Below, one piece after another: positions 49,001-63,500 of a DNA stretch of 64,000 nucleotides. The stretch is taken from NCBI GenBank assembly GCA_030386875.1, contig CM059562.1, positions 69,314,201-69,378,200 of the forward strand. Reading direction: 5' to 3'. The translations under genes and the position numbers were made by a program. Source of the stretch: Morinoia aosen (Eukaryota; Arthropoda; Malacostraca; Amphipoda; Talitridae). Within the stretch, counting starts at the first letter, position 1. Each line of letters begins with the position of its first letter. The notes below the pieces were generated by a model that was not told the DNA's origin, made no database searches, and saw only the letters and a program-made list of their open reading frames with translations.

Positions 49001-51384
49001 AACATTTCAGAAGGGACGCATAAATAACCCGACAAAGGGGGAAGGATATCAACCTATACATTCAAAGCCTCTACAAAATGTGATTCGTAATTGTTATTCA
49101 AATGATGCATTCTCTGCAATGTTTTCACAGATTTGAGTAACACTTGTGAGCTGAATGCTTTAACTTGAGCCTTGGAGCGCAGTAAAAGACGTGATCTTTC
49201 AGGTGCCGCGAGAGAGAGACACCTGCGCACGGCGTTTTAGTATGCAGGCATGTGTGCTGCAGGAGCCTCGTACATATAAAGCATTCACATATGCTCTGGC
49301 CGTGACCCGCACCAGCGTCACCGTTGTACATATTCATTGTACGTGCATTTACATTATTCCATGGTGAATTTCTACGGGGAAATTTCTAAGACTTCTCTCG
49401 TTCTTTTTAAATTATTTTGACTTGGGTTGTACAAAACGTAGAAACTGGTACTGACGATTTCTTTTCTACAACAGCATTTTTGATCTTGTCTAAGCCCATC
49501 TGTTTCTCGCGTAAGTGAATGCCCTAACGAGCGCTGGCAGAAGAGGAATCACAGGCACGGGAAGCTCATAGGCGCCTCAATGAGCGCCAGGTTACGTTAA
49601 TTTCGCAGTTTTTGTAGTCTTCTAAATTTCGGACGTACAAAAACATGGCTATAAATTTGCCAGCTATGTTGGGGCTTTAGAAGATATTCGCAGGCAATTG
49701 TCTCATTGCCAGATTCGCCCATGCGGTGGAGAGCTCGCGTCGTTACATTTTTCTTGGCGTTGCGACGACGACAGCAAGCAGCAAACCTCGCTTCACTATC
49801 CGGCCACCTCAGGAGCTTGAAGGCGCTCTTCGAAACGCTTCTGGTGGAGAATTCTGCGTGCATCAAATACTCCTAATTATGTTCACATATTTCTGATTCA
49901 ATTGTGTGTGCATCAAATATTAATAATTAGGTTTACATATATTTAATTTAATCAGATTAAAAAACACTAATGTTAACAATTCGAATGTTTTTTGTGGTTA
50001 ATGTCCGCGTTATTTCATTTCTCAAAGCATCAATGAATTTCTATGCATAAACGAAAAATTACATGAATGTATGCTATTTGTGTATTATTTATGGTCGAAT
50101 ATTACTTAGCTTTTTTTGAAACAGTCATGGCTTAGAAACAATTTATACATCTGTGAAGATGATTTAAATGTGAAGGAGGTTAACAAGAGTTTACTGATGA
50201 AGGAAATGAATGTATTTTTTCCATTATGGACAACGAAGGATACTGTTAGCATCATTATGTCATACCCCGAATTATATTGCATTTCAACCCCCAAAATTGA
50301 ACGCGATCAGCTCAAAAATAGTTGAACAAAAGAAGTGAAAATAACGAAGATTCCTTGAACCAAACTTGAAATATAATTCAAATTGTATTTCTAGTTTTTC
50401 ATTTTTTTAAAAAGTGAACATTAAATGTTCTAGGAGTATCTTTTCGCAAAGCAAGTGCACAACGACGGTGATGGAAAGAAATAAGCTGAGAATCATTTAT
50501 ATAGAACGCGTGCTTTCTTTTCAGCAAGAAATCATGATTCAAAATAAAAATCTACTGTTATTTAAAACTAATAATTCAAACCTTTGGAAGCTGAGTGAAA
50601 AAGCAAAGCGTACGTCGCTTAAACATTGATACTAAACACAATGACTGGTAATAAGTTTTGACAAGGGCATTGTGCGTTACTCTGAGATAGTTTCAATTCA
50701 TTCGTGCATAAGACCATTCGTCCATAGAACAAAACGGACGCGCTTCAATTTGCTTACCGCGTGCCTAAAATTTATTATTAATCAAGGTCACTATTTTGAT
50801 TCCAGGAGCTGTTTATTAACTCCTGAATGCAACTGGGACGTAAAAGTAAACGTAACAAACACATATCATTCAAATCATCTCACACCCATGGGGAATGACT
50901 GCTTAAACGGGAAGTTGATCAAGCAGTCATTTACACCATTTCAAAATGCCAGTATAATAATCATCAAATTTTATTTTTCAGCGACGTGTTTCTCGTTCTA
51001 GAATACACTCTCAGTATTTCAGTGACACATCATAGACAGCAATTTTTAGATCATATTTGCTGCTTGTATAACATTGTTTAAAAATGACCTTTATATTGAA
51101 TTAAAATTTCCAAAACGTTTTCTTCCCTGATTTTTGCTCATCCATTTGCTGAACTGCACAGTCTTATTTTAATTATTAAGAAACTAAATTAAAAGGAGAA
51201 AATTACAGAAACAATTAAGCAACTCCACTTCATTTCTCATGAAGAAACAGCTCAGTGCAACGTGCTAGTAATCAACGTATAAAGTGCCTCTAATAGACGT
51301 AAAATGAGACTGAAATAGATCTGCAAGGCGTCAGAAATAACATTTAATGCAACAATTAAACTCTCAACGTATCAAAATAAATGA
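40071..51384. other. intergenic stretch with GC-rich islands, no gene recognised
   Basis: GC-rich islands lie at 40071-40335, 41557-41830, 42510-42700 (including a GA microsatellite at 42508-42523), 46600-46880 and 49680-49820, separated by AT-rich DNA. The islands give overlapping open frames on both strands (for example 41439-41874), which argues against any single one being real. A 133-codon minus frame at 46957-47358 has no recognised similarity. The purine-rich stretch at 44760-45240 may be a decayed coiled-coil coding region, but frames are short. Confidence 0.4.
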
Positions 51385-51559
51385 ACTAAAAATTTAAAAG
51401 CGAAGAAAATGTTAACAAAATTAGTCATTTTTATTCAAAAGAAAGAACAAAAAATCTAGACGTTTCGGAGACCAGCTCCATCATCAGTTCTGTAAAATAC
51501 AAAGTACAACCATTATAACGCAAGCATGAAAACACGGTCTTCGCTTTTAAATTTTTAGT
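51385..51559 (-). mobile_element. 175-bp element with 22-bp perfect TIRs and hammerhead-like core (Penelope-like fossil?)
   Basis: Perfect 22-bp inverted repeats lie at 51385-51406 and 51538-51559 (the left one starts ACTAAAAATTTAAAAGCG). Between them, on the minus strand, is CTGATGA (51487-51481), a 4-bp stem GGAG/CTCC (51479-51476 with 51470-51467) and GAAA (51466-51463), the order of a hammerhead ribozyme core. AATAAA follows on the same strand near 51437-51432. Hammerhead motifs are known in the terminal repeats of Penelope-like retroelements, and inverted termini occur in that group, which is why the family is suggested. No target duplication was found. The extra T before GGAG and the lack of a clear cleavage triplet mean activity is doubtful. 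It could instead be a foldback MITE. Confidence 0.55.
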
Positions 51560-54500
51560 GAATTTACGATTTAAGCAAAGTGAACATTTGTTCAGACGAA
51601 ATAAATGTGTATTGTACCGTAAATGAAGGTATAACGTGCCAGAAATGCACGTGTAACCTGTTATTTCATCATTGAAAACTTACGCTTGTTCGCTCGTGTT
51701 GTTGTATTTTGTACTTTCAACAGAGTCCAAATTAACAAATTTAGGCAAAATAGCAGGTGTGAGAGCGGGTGGCCATATGAGGTTATCCGTCGTCTCGTTA
51801 GTCCTTCTTTTATGAAGAGACGTTAGAATTACGCTGCTGTTCGTGTACAGATCCCTAAGGTAAAAAAAATTAGTGCAGGACAGTTACTAACAAATTTTTA
51901 AAATAGAGAAAGTATCCTTCAATGAATAAAGCACATGCATGTTTAAACACCTAATTCAAAACGACTACAATACAAATAATATACTAATTTGGCCGCTCAA
52001 AAAATGTTTCATATTCATACACTTATTATTTATTACTACGCAACTCATTCAAAAACACGAAAAACTTGCATACTGAGATGCATGACAAAATTATACGTTT
52101 TAATTTGCAAAATTACCGATAACGATGTCGGTGAATAAGTTAATAAAATGGATCGGTACTTATTTATTAAGCAAGAAAATACAAGACTTAAGTACGCGAT
52201 CGAAAGTTGCTCAATTTAGCTGGAAATTGTCCGTAAAATTCAAGGCAGCTGGTAAAATCCTGATACCCACACACATAAGATGATTTTACTACTTTTGTAA
52301 AGAAAAAACAATTCAAATAACTCTACGTAGATTATTTTAATGAGAAATGCTTGAGCATGACATGTTGAATAGCCCGTGAACTTTTATTCTAATATAAAAA
52401 CTGTACCGTCGAACACAACACCATAGCAATGAAGAGCGTTTAATACTGTTATGGGTAGAAGCCTCCTCAGTTCATTATCTTGAAATTTATAAATTTCAAT
52501 TCATATACATTTACTCGCGGGTGTTTATATTCTACTCGTATATTCTACAACTCTTACACGTGTAAGAATTGTGGCAAATTGAGCAACCAATTATATTCAT
52601 TTGTAATCTATATGTACAAAATTTAGGGCTATTTATTATTTTAAATTGACACTAACCAGTCACAATGTTTGCATTTTATCTCATGTACTAATATCTGTTG
52701 TGACGGAGTGAAGGAGAAACTCCAAACGTTAAACAAAGTAACTCAACTTTTCTGAAATTGATATCAAGCCCGAAACAGACCTTTTTCTCACCTGTTCTCT
52801 AGGAAGACCTTCATTAAGACTTTTTTCTCAAGCACACGAGCAATACAGTCGTCAATTTTATAAAGCATGGTGAAATTTTTCATTTCATTACAAAACAATT
52901 AAAAATTCTGACAATAACGCTCATTAAATAATGTTGTGCGACCAACAAGAGTTAAAGTATTAAATAGCAATGAAAAAATTACATTAGCTTATAAAATTAG
53001 TGCATATACTCACATCGCCAAAAAATGGTTTATCGCTAATACTTTTATCATCATATACTTCAGCGTACTAAAATATAAATAAATTAATAAGAATGACTGT
53101 AATGTAAGACCTGGGGCTGGTGCCATTTACCTCACCTATTCTTCTACATTTTATAGTGTTCAAATATTAACATTTACTTCTGTGTAAATAATGTTTTATT
53201 TATTTTAGAAGTGCAGATTGTACAATGAATATTGTAAATTATGTTTGCCAGCCTACATACATCATTTGAAAATCATTCATGACAGTATTATTGGGATAGA
53301 ATATTTTTGAATTAGTCGAGCGGTGAGCAGATTCACTCCGATTAGTTCAAACCATATTCCTAGGAACAAATTACTTGTACAGTAAACCTTTTGTTAGGTA
53401 GGCACCATTATTTATTTTCCCTCATCATACTCTCTAAAACGTAGGCAGCTATACCGCAGTTGTGTAAGTTCATACATGAATTTGAAGGCTATGCCATTCA
53501 GAGCGTTTCTGCATCAACGTCCTATTTTTATTCTTTTTGTTTTTCACAAAAATGTTTTAGTTATTTTCATGCATTTTTACCTATAGCAAACAAACAGTGT
53601 ACTTTATTAATGTTGTGCTGTTAGTTTATTCAACCGCTGTCATAAATGTTCACGTGCTTGGTTGTGCCATTTCCACAAATTGGACATAAGGACCTTCAGA
53701 GGGGAATTTATTAAGATACAATATGCCGATGTACTCTATCCAATTTTTGAGAAAACGCGGTGTTTCTTTCATTTTTCCTGGCCCTCATTGCAGTTTTTAG
53801 CATTTGGAAAGAGACTTTTCGGATGCTCTGTACATGCTGAATCATCCGAAACTGACTGCACTTACCTTCTCATATGGACATCCAGTATCTTACCAAGAGC
53901 TACAAACAGGCTCAGTTTGCCTTTGAACCCATCGTCTTCACAAGCAGGACTCTTTAACGTGAAAGCTGGAGTTGAGACTGAGCGCAACGATCTCAAACTT
54001 CATGTTTTTCATAATGAAAATCATTTAAATCCTACTTCTACGTAGTGTTTCTTCAAACCAAATATTGTTCTGAGCTTCGTCTTCTTCACTGGTGCTTCGA
54101 GCCAGTACTTATTCTGGCTTTGCAAGTGTGCCCTGATTGTCTGGAGCTCCGTGTTCCCCTGTGCAGTGCAGCGCGACAAGCAGGGCGCCAGGTGCGCTGG
54201 ATGGCGCATAAAGAAGCCCACGGCTGAGAGACAGCGGTGTTACGAGGGCGAGACACTTGTGTCCCATTCTGGGACAGTCGGGACACATCTCCTGCACGTG
54301 TCTCGACTCAATGTGTTCTTTCATAGATTTCCATAGGGTATATTTTTGTGACAGCCTAACCTAAGCTTGCTTATATTCATTCTTGTGTAATTCCATGACT
54401 CATCTCAGACTCACTTCTCGAAAATAAAGCACAGTGAAAGTTGACTCGTACATAAATTCAGTGAACTGAACTGAAACGGTGAACTGAAACTCATTGAGCG

Positions 54501-57500
54501 TGAATAAAAGCTTATACCAACTTCTTCGTACGTATTTCAACATTGCGACTCATCTATTTTAACAGAGTTTGTGTGTTGCCTCTGTAGCTCCTTCAGTTAC
54601 AGAATGTGGCGTCCTGGTCAGGCACAGCTTGAGATGCTTTCTAAGTCATTTAGAAAGGCATATTTACTTCCTTTTGACCTACAAAGGTCTTTTAACGAGC
54701 ATTCAGAAGGTAAACATTCGATGATACAGTTAGTTAACTTTCGAAGTCAGATAACCCATAGTGCCCTCAGGATAGTACTAAATTGAATCCAAAAGATAAG
54801 CATTACGTGTTGAAGGTAGTAGTGTGTGTGCTTTGTGGTTCCAGATTGACTATAGATAATAGATTTAAAAATGTGAGGAACCAATCAATTTGTTTTAAAT
54901 ATCAGGAAGACATTTCCAATTAAATATGTTGGGAAAAATGATTTTTTAGCAGTGGTATTTCAAATTAATAAGTTAATTTAATATAGCCATCAAATTTTTC
55001 GTCCTTGGTAAGAAAAGTAATATATTTATGAGTATGAACTGAAACATACCGTCTAGCACTTGATGAGGGCTCTGATAATAACATTTTCCTTATTTTTATT
55101 AGGAGGCACATGTTATCGATATTTGGTGTAACGTATAAGTTCTTAGCTAGATACTGGGTGGTTTTCATGTTTACGGGATGATAGTTTTGGCCATGACTTA
55201 GCATTGGTCAATGGAAATCGAGGGCTAGAAGGCTGAGAGCCCTTCCCTCTTTGAAAACACGAATTGCTATGAAATGGCGTCCCTCAATACTGAGAAGAAT
55301 TTAGGCACATCACATTATTTCAACGATCATTTCTAAATTAAAATAACTTAACGTGCCGTTTTTTTACAGAGCGGCTCTTGACCCAATATTTTCTCCAAAA
55401 GTTAAGCCGAAAACTCTTCTTCTCAGCTTGTGGACAACACTTTGATTAAACCATCCTAAAATTGATTTCTAACCTACAAATTTCTTCTACTTAGGCGTTC
55501 CAACCATATTGAACAAGTAATGAGAGTTTTGTTACAATATTTTGGATTTTATCCCTTGAACTATTTGACTTAATCAAATGTGTCCACTAGTCAAGTTCTA
55601 CAGTTAATGCCTTTGAAATGTCATTCTTGTGTGCTTCGGGGTTTAAAAATCTTTTGTCGTCCAGTGAAAATTAGGTGCAAGCGGATCAAATTGTTATGCC
55701 CGGCAGCGCTGCGTCACAGAGGCTTACAGAATGCATCACAATGCCATCATCAAGCAGTCCAAACGACTTATCATTTTTCCAGGAACGTCTCGGGTGCATG
55801 CAAATTTTTTTCCGTCGGTAATAAACAGTCCGGAGGCTATCTTTGAGCTCTGTACAGAGTACAAGAGGCTGCAATATTGACTTTCTTTAAACTGAAGTAT
55901 TGAATTTTATTTGTGGACTATACTTGTTGGTGATACACGAAACATTTTTTATATATTCAAAAAAATGTGCGTGGTTTTTGTGAACGAAACTGCCGCGGAA
56001 ATCATGCACATTTTATTAGAAGGCGACCGTAAATGAATTAAAGTTTGAGTGAAGCGTAGCAGTAGTCGATGTCCGAACAAACCATGGGTATAGCAGTGCA
56101 CACTATAGCCGCCGAAGTAGAGAGAGAGCCATGCTATCAAGAAGGATGTCGGACGCAAGATTGCGTGATGTAATAAAGAGCTGAACATGGTGGGATCACT
56201 GGAACCGCCATGCGAAGTATTCAATATTTAAAAACATGCTGTTATTACTCTTTAAATTTATATCCTTCAACAAAGATGATGTTCTGCGTTTCTTACTGCG
56301 GCCAGCCTGTGCCTAGAGACGACCAAGTGCGTGTGTGTGGCGTTGATTATACGTACGCTCTTACGTGGGAGGAGGAGCGTCTCCGTGGGTTCCATGTCCA
56401 GGGTTTGTGAATGTATTAGACATTGAGGCGAGACTGAGGTAACAAGAGCCTGCGACACCCCGCTGTGATGATTGCCAGCCCAGACCAAGCTACAGGATAT
56501 ACTTGACTTGATGGAGGTGCAGAGGCTTGCCTCCGGCTCAGCTTTACCACCTCCTTCTCCGTCCTCTTGCGTCCAATTCAAAACTCTGACTTCCAAGTAG
56601 TTTACGTTCACAGTAGCTTTAGCTCACACCGCTTCGTTTTTAAATGTTCAGCCTCTTGATTCTGCTAAAAAAAAATCTGCAGAATGCAAATTTTGCAAAA
56701 GTTTTGGCGATATGAAAATAATTCGCCAATGTCGTTCAATAATTGACGAATGAATTCACTAACCCTAGCATATAAGCACTCGAGAAAAATTTCCATTCCT
56801 AACTATTAAGTTAAAGGCCTAAGTACTGTCTGTGTCCTCGCAAGGTGATCAAAATTAAACTGTTACTCAAAAATATTTCTACAAGCAATGAATTTTTACA
56901 AGAACGAAAAAGAGTGATTTAGAGAGGCAAGGCTAGAAAATTTTGAATCAATTCCATCTCTTCGAATGTTGGGTAGAGACTGCATCACTCTTATTAACGA
57001 CGTACAGTAAAATGTGCAACAAAGCTTCACGCTGAGACAACACATGGGAAAACAGTTTTTCAGGAGGATCTCACCCTGACTGCAGCCTTTGAAAGCTCAC
57101 TTGGAACGCTTTCCTACACGTATACACGCGTATTTGTCTTAAGTGGGAATATTAGCGAGATGATACCACGAGCGTCTTTGACGAGCCCTCCAGGGGCCTT
57201 ATTTTCAAACAATTTACTTCATCGAAGCAGAACAGCATGCTAGGAATTTTTTTCCGACTTGGCGCTGCACCGTGATATTTTTCAGGCTAAAAAGCTCGAA
57301 GTGTATAATTTCGGCCAGGAAAACAGCATGTAGCGTCAGCAAGTCAAAAGGAGAAATTTCGCTGCCAGCTGTGCCGCGACGACGACGACGTTCGTATACG
57401 AGTATTGTCAGAAAATCCGGCCCCTGATGTACAGCACGTCCCTCGTATCTGTGACCACCGCTTCCTCTTCCCACGAGTGCCTCGTGCCCTTTGTAAATAC

Positions 57501-60500
57501 CGGGGAATTACTTTTTGTGCACGTCTCAAATCTTCTATCCTCAGCTGGAAATCTGAATAGGTTCTTCTAGTGTCCAGATTACAGTTATCTTCCATTGAAG
57601 GCTACTTTACCGCCCCGTGTTCAGTAACCAATGTATGCGAAAGCTCGCTTGAATTTAAGTCGTGCATACAAATTGCCTCTTGCGGCACATTTAAACACAG
57701 AATAACGAACTGATGGACACCGTACGGGTCAAATGCTTTTGATAAAACTTGATATCAAGGATAATGTAACCGAGAAAGCGTTTTACGCTGTTGCGCTGCC
57801 TGACAACAGGGACGGTCCATCGCGGGCGCAACTTCCCTTCTCTACCTACATGCAAGATTTGATCGTATAGATGTACGTAGACAACTCACGTAATAATTCC
57901 TCGTGAAGTAGTTGAAATTTGTGAGATCGTGTCTTAAGATGAAGCAAATTCTCGAAATAATCATCTTCATCCACGAAAATGTGAACTTTTACGTGCAGTG
58001 CACCAGTTCTGGTCGATTATTGTATTGTAAGAAAAATGGAATGGTGGAGGAAGTTTTCATTATAGCATTTGAGAAGTCAATGGAAACTTGAAAATGAAAT
58101 GAAAAAACGATTTCCTTGTTATATTATCGAATGTATTTTTAAATGAAGAAAAGAAATTTCCGGGCCTCTTCTCATGAACCAAGGGTGTCCCATAAAGAGT
58201 GACTGTAATTTTTGAAAGAATTATCTTTCTTCCGATATAAAACGAAAACGGAAGGAATTCGGAATCTCGCAAAATTTTTCAGCCTTTTGAGTGATGTCAT
58301 TTGAATTTCCTTGTGAAATCAATACTGTATTTTGAACATAAAAATGAATTTTTCATCTTACTTCGAGAAAGTGCCTCACGAGTCTCTTAAGCTTGAGTAG
58401 GGATTGTCAGGGCACGGCCCCGAGGATTACTGTGCATACATTCATGATCGCGTACATTTACTGTGTACAATAAGCTCGCCTTATACATGTGAGCTGGGTC
58501 ATTTTAGCTCTGTACTTCACCACTGCACATTACAAGGGACATGAAAGTATACCTACATTCATCTTTCACTGTACGTTCAATGTACGAACACCATTTGCTT
58601 GTAATGAATTACGTTCAGCATTCACTGAACTGTGATGTCAATGGGTAAATGTTCATCGTTCAGAGCAAAGTTAAAGAGAGAAATCGGCCATTTTGTCTTA
58701 TAATGAAATTCAGAGGCAGCTTTGGACTGCAGAGAGAGCGAGGGATCATGGATTGTTTTTAAAAGTAGCGCTGACCGCTGCTCGATAATGAACTACTGCA
58801 GAATTCATGCATGTTGAGAGGCCCAATTATACTTTTGGTCTATGATCCGCCCGACCAATAGATCTTCAAGCATGAACTCTCAATTCTTTTAAAACACATC
58901 AGCCAAGGCTTTCAAATAAGGACGCGTTGGAGATCAAAAAATTAACATATTGTTTTATTGCTAATTCCAGATGGGCTCCTCGGTAGTTGAGAAAACTCAC
59001 AGTAAAAATCGTTTAATGTACGAACACATTTTCAAGAGCAAAGCGTCTGATATATATTTTGAAAAACTACAGAGCGTGTTTTGCATGCTATGTATAATAA
59101 TGGGGGACCATGCAGCGAGCTCCTCGATACAGCGGTGTCCATTGCTCAAGCTGCGAGCCAGGCTGCTTGTACGCACCGAACTTAATAAAGCAACATGCAC
59201 GGACGGCTTTCAGGGGTGGCTGATGAATTATTCAGATCGCAATGTTACATAAAGATAGCTCATGAACGAAACATGCATTACATTTGAAATCAAATTTTCT
59301 CCCTTAGTGAACTGAGGTCGTAAATACGTCGACTTCAGTCCGCACACCCGCCACATGCATATTCGGCCGTCGTAGGTCGTAAATAAACAAGTAGCTTAAT
59401 GTAATCTGCTGTAAGACGCATGCCACAGGTATCGCAGCTAAACTTTGCATATTAACGCTCGCTTTCATCGAATTATAAGTCTCCATTGAGAAGTGTTCAC
59501 TGTCACCTAACTTTCCATGTTGCGCAGCCTCTCGGATGTCGTCCATTGAATAACGACCCTCTGTGCAACACCTCGAGAGCCTAAGCGTTAGACCAAGTTT
59601 TAACAAACGATGTGCCTGCGATTTCAGTATGGGCGAAATATGCTGCGCATGGGACTTCAATGGTTTCAACTAAACACGTTTACTTACTGATCCTTACAGC
59701 CGATGCATGAGCGTTGATGGTACGTGGGAGACTTATTCTCGTGCCATAACTAAACTAGCGTTCGCTCTACTTTGGTGAGTTGATGAACAGATCCCCTTTT
59801 TCAGTAGTTCTCAGCTCAGTTTCAAGATATGATACCTTGAAATTGAGACTAATCACAGCAAGAGCTTTACTACACGGACTATAAAGAAAATTGTGACTAA
59901 ATTATCAGTTCTCTGGAGCGAATAGAGAAGTAATGGCGGGATCAATACCTAAAGAGGAGCAGGTTCACAACACACGGCAGAAACTACGCCCTAAACTACA
60001 ACACAAATAGCAGCGTCTTTCTACCGCTCCGTGTCCGTGGGTTCTCGGGCCACAATTCATGATGGCGCTATGAATAATAGAGAAGCTTCGAAACGTTGCA
60101 GCAGAAGCGAGAATGCCGTAGCGTGGGGCACGCGGGGGAGCGCGGGAGTAAAACCTTCATCCGTCCGTCCGTCACTCCGTAGCGGTGGAGGGAACCATTC
60201 ATCACGGGTGCATCATTACCTCTCAGCACCTCTCATTACCTTCTATCACTGCTTATTAACAACTATTATGAGCGATTACAGCTTATTGCAGTCATTACGA
60301 TCGCCCGCAAAGCTGAGCTTCAAGGCACCTTTTGTAGCCTTGCTTTAACACAAACTTGCACAGCTCCGTCCAAAGACTCCACCGCAAATGTTCCAGCTTC
60401 CGCTTTTTCCCACACTTACCTAAAATTTTATTCCCTACTTAAGCCACTTACGTGATTAGTTACAAGAGCGTTATCATCGCTTCATCACTATTAATTCTTT

Positions 60501-63500
60501 CAAAATTAATTCGAAGGGGAGGGATAATGGAGAAAAGCCGTTAAGCCCGAACGTAAAGTTATATCCTTGAGCTACCAGCACGCGTAAATTTTATCACTCT
60601 GTCCATTTTTTGGTGATCGAGGAGCATGTGTGTAATGAGCTTCCTAAAGTACCTAGCGCACAGACGCTTGTTTTTGCCAGGATGGCAGCGGCGTCTCGCC
60701 CAGTCCCGATGTCATCTATAACTATACTTAACATAAATAAAACGAAATTACATTCGTAGACGCTTCCCTGTGGAGGATGAGCATGATATTTTTCCTATCG
60801 TATAAATAATCTCTTACAGAGACTGCACGTCAGGCAATATCAAACCTACTCAGGAGCGGACTCGTTATCGAATTATTATTATTCCTTAGGATACGACGGC
60901 TATATTTTTGGCGAGGCTGAGTTTCAGCTAATTCGGTGCAGTGGTGCTTACAAGTGCGGACTCCCCCGTGCCATCAATAACTGCTCGATTGAATCGTAAG
61001 CGAGCACACGCACGGCGTCGGCCAGCAGTGCAGGTCGAGAGGGAGAGAGAGGTGTTGTTCTCTTTAGGGCGGCAGGCCATCACTCATACGCTACCGGCTC
61101 TCTCACTCACCATTAGCAACCAAGAGGCAATTGTACCTGTCTTTCACCTGCTATTTGCCGTAGTTTCGTGTCTTTTGTGAGCCAGATAACGTCCAAGATG
61201 ATGGATGAAGTGTGTAAAGAAATGTTAAACTGGTGTTTAGAGGCTCAAAATGAGCAGCGCGGCCCTTAGCATGCGTAGGACGGTCCTTTAGTAATCTTAT
61301 GGGCTTATTTTACCTTCGTCCTCAATTTGCAAGCCCTTTTCACAAGCCTATAAGCTAGACGCTTGAGTACGAGCGGCACAATAGCTGCTAATTTTGCCGA
61401 GTATTCTCGAGCCAACACAAATAACGCAGTGTTGATTTATTCAAAGGCCTCTCTTATCGGCGTACCTGCTTCACTGGCCAAGTAATTCTATGAATCCGAG
61501 TAATTCACGACCACTACCATTGGCACACTCCCGAATATTCGAGCAATTGTATTGCAGTAATTCTCCCTAATTTTCTTACAGCCCATAATTATGCAATGGA
61601 ACGCAGAGGTCTGAGTGATTCAAATTTTACTTGAGGGTTTATCCATGAGCTAAAGTTTATAGCGAGAAAAATGTAGCTCTTAGCTTTTGTTCAACGGCGA
61701 TTGTAAACTTAGCGTTAGACTTATTTTTGTTCGTTAAACGGTGAAAGAAAGACATTTCTTCCAAATAGCTGTCATCAGAAACATTGAGGCCATAGGCACA
61801 AGTGCAAAACTGTAAGCGTTCTTTTCTACATGGAAACGTCACACAGCATTCGCTTTTGTCAGCTTGTTTACTTATTGATTTTGGAAACGAATATCTCGCT
61901 GTTATTTATTGAATGCTACTTCGAGAATGTTGACTTCTGTTTATTAGTATTAGACGTGCCGCTTTCAAATAATACAGCGGACTTTTGTAGGTTCAATTTC
62001 ATTGCTTATTTGCTTAAGCAAAACAGCAATGTACGCTGCAACGTAAATTATTTAGCAGCCATGAGTACGTGCGTCAGGCGCTGTTTGCTGTGCCAACGGG
62101 AACCCAATATTACCACGAAGCTAGATCAGAGATCTTCAATGCAACATATGAGTGGGACACATATTTGATGGTGATTCACAAGAACAAAAGAAGTTACATG
62201 TTTGAAATGAAATTGAAACGCAATGGGCATGCAATAGGAGCATTTGCTGAGCATGGCGTGTTGCCTGATATATATATATTCGGTATTATTGAGCGTTTAA
62301 AGAATGAAATTAGTGAAAAGAACACTCTATTGAAAGCCTCTGAATGGCGATCACTAATGGTTAAAATCTAAGAATACAAAGAAATAAGTTTCAAAAAACT
62401 GATTTTAGGCTGCAATATTTTATTTTTCTCAGTTATTTTACGACGACAATGAATTGAAAAGGGATAATTCATTCTCTCATTCAGGGGGCCAACACAGTGC
62501 AGAATAGGGTTATTCTAACTTGAACAGATCATTAGAAACGAAAATACCATCGGTATATCTTTGAAGGCATTGTGTGATACAAAAGCGCAAAATTCTCGCA
62601 ACATGCGTCGGTAGTTGAGCCGAACTTCCTTGTAGCGATCATGAAGCTACGACATAGCCGGACAATGCCCCGATTGACGGAACACCTTAATTTATGGGCC
62701 ATAAATCTGTACGCTGCTCTTAATGGACTTGTGTTCTTTACGGTCACTTGGTGAATAAAGCACCAAATTACACACGTGCATGCACTCTACGAGAGAGCCG
62801 CGGCTCTTATACTCTGTAAACTATAATGCAGACCCAGCACTTCGTTCAGCTTCGGTACAATTTTCTTGCTTGAAGAGCATACAACAGCGCTACGTACTTA
62901 GGTTCCACCTGCACCTCCTGAAATATAACATATAAAGACCTGGCATATGTAAGAGCTGTTTGATATATCGCGCTTCATTTTCATCACACGAGCCACCAAT
63001 GGATGTAAATATTTTGTGTTGTTTAATGGGGCTGTACGTACGTGAGGCTGTGCTGGATACTGAACCTTGACCATGTGAGGGATGAAACTTCATGCGTGTT
63101 TCAAAGTGGACCATCACAGAGGGTCTGAACTTAATTTTAACCTTGTCCCAAATTGTATGTTGTAACGAAGCTAAGAGCCAAATCATCTGAAATTCGATAC
63201 CACCAATGAACTTGAAACAAGGTCACTATGATTCATTCATAAGCTTTTGCAAATTTCACGATGTAGCGCGGGTAAAATTGTTACTGGCGAATTTTGCGTG
63301 CTATACTATATTCAACAAGTCAAAAAAGTATTAATCACAAAATCATTACAGGGCTTTTACACCCACCATGTAATTCTAAGTTCAGTAGATTGTTGTATTT
63401 ACCCTCGTAACGCACCTGACTTGCTTACTTGACGCCACACATGACAGCTCCACCATTTTGTCATCATCTTCTCGTCACGCCGTGACTAGGAGTGTCCATC

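Noticed and set aside
53662-54045. 127-codon plus-strand open frame
   Set aside because: No recognisable domain or splice context; the sequence looks like random translation with mixed composition.
55371-55444. Possible terminal exon after TTTTTTTACAG encoding a 24-codon open stretch
   Set aside because: No polyadenylation signal nearby, no partner exon and no similarity.
58971-59252. 93-codon frame starting right after an AG acceptor
   Set aside because: An ATG at the exact exon start is suggestive, but the product is unrecognised and no other exon supports it.
61830-62371. Two overlapping plus-strand frames (112 and 100 codons)
   Set aside because: The second (62069-62371) looks somewhat protein-like but has no recognised domain and no supporting splice sites.
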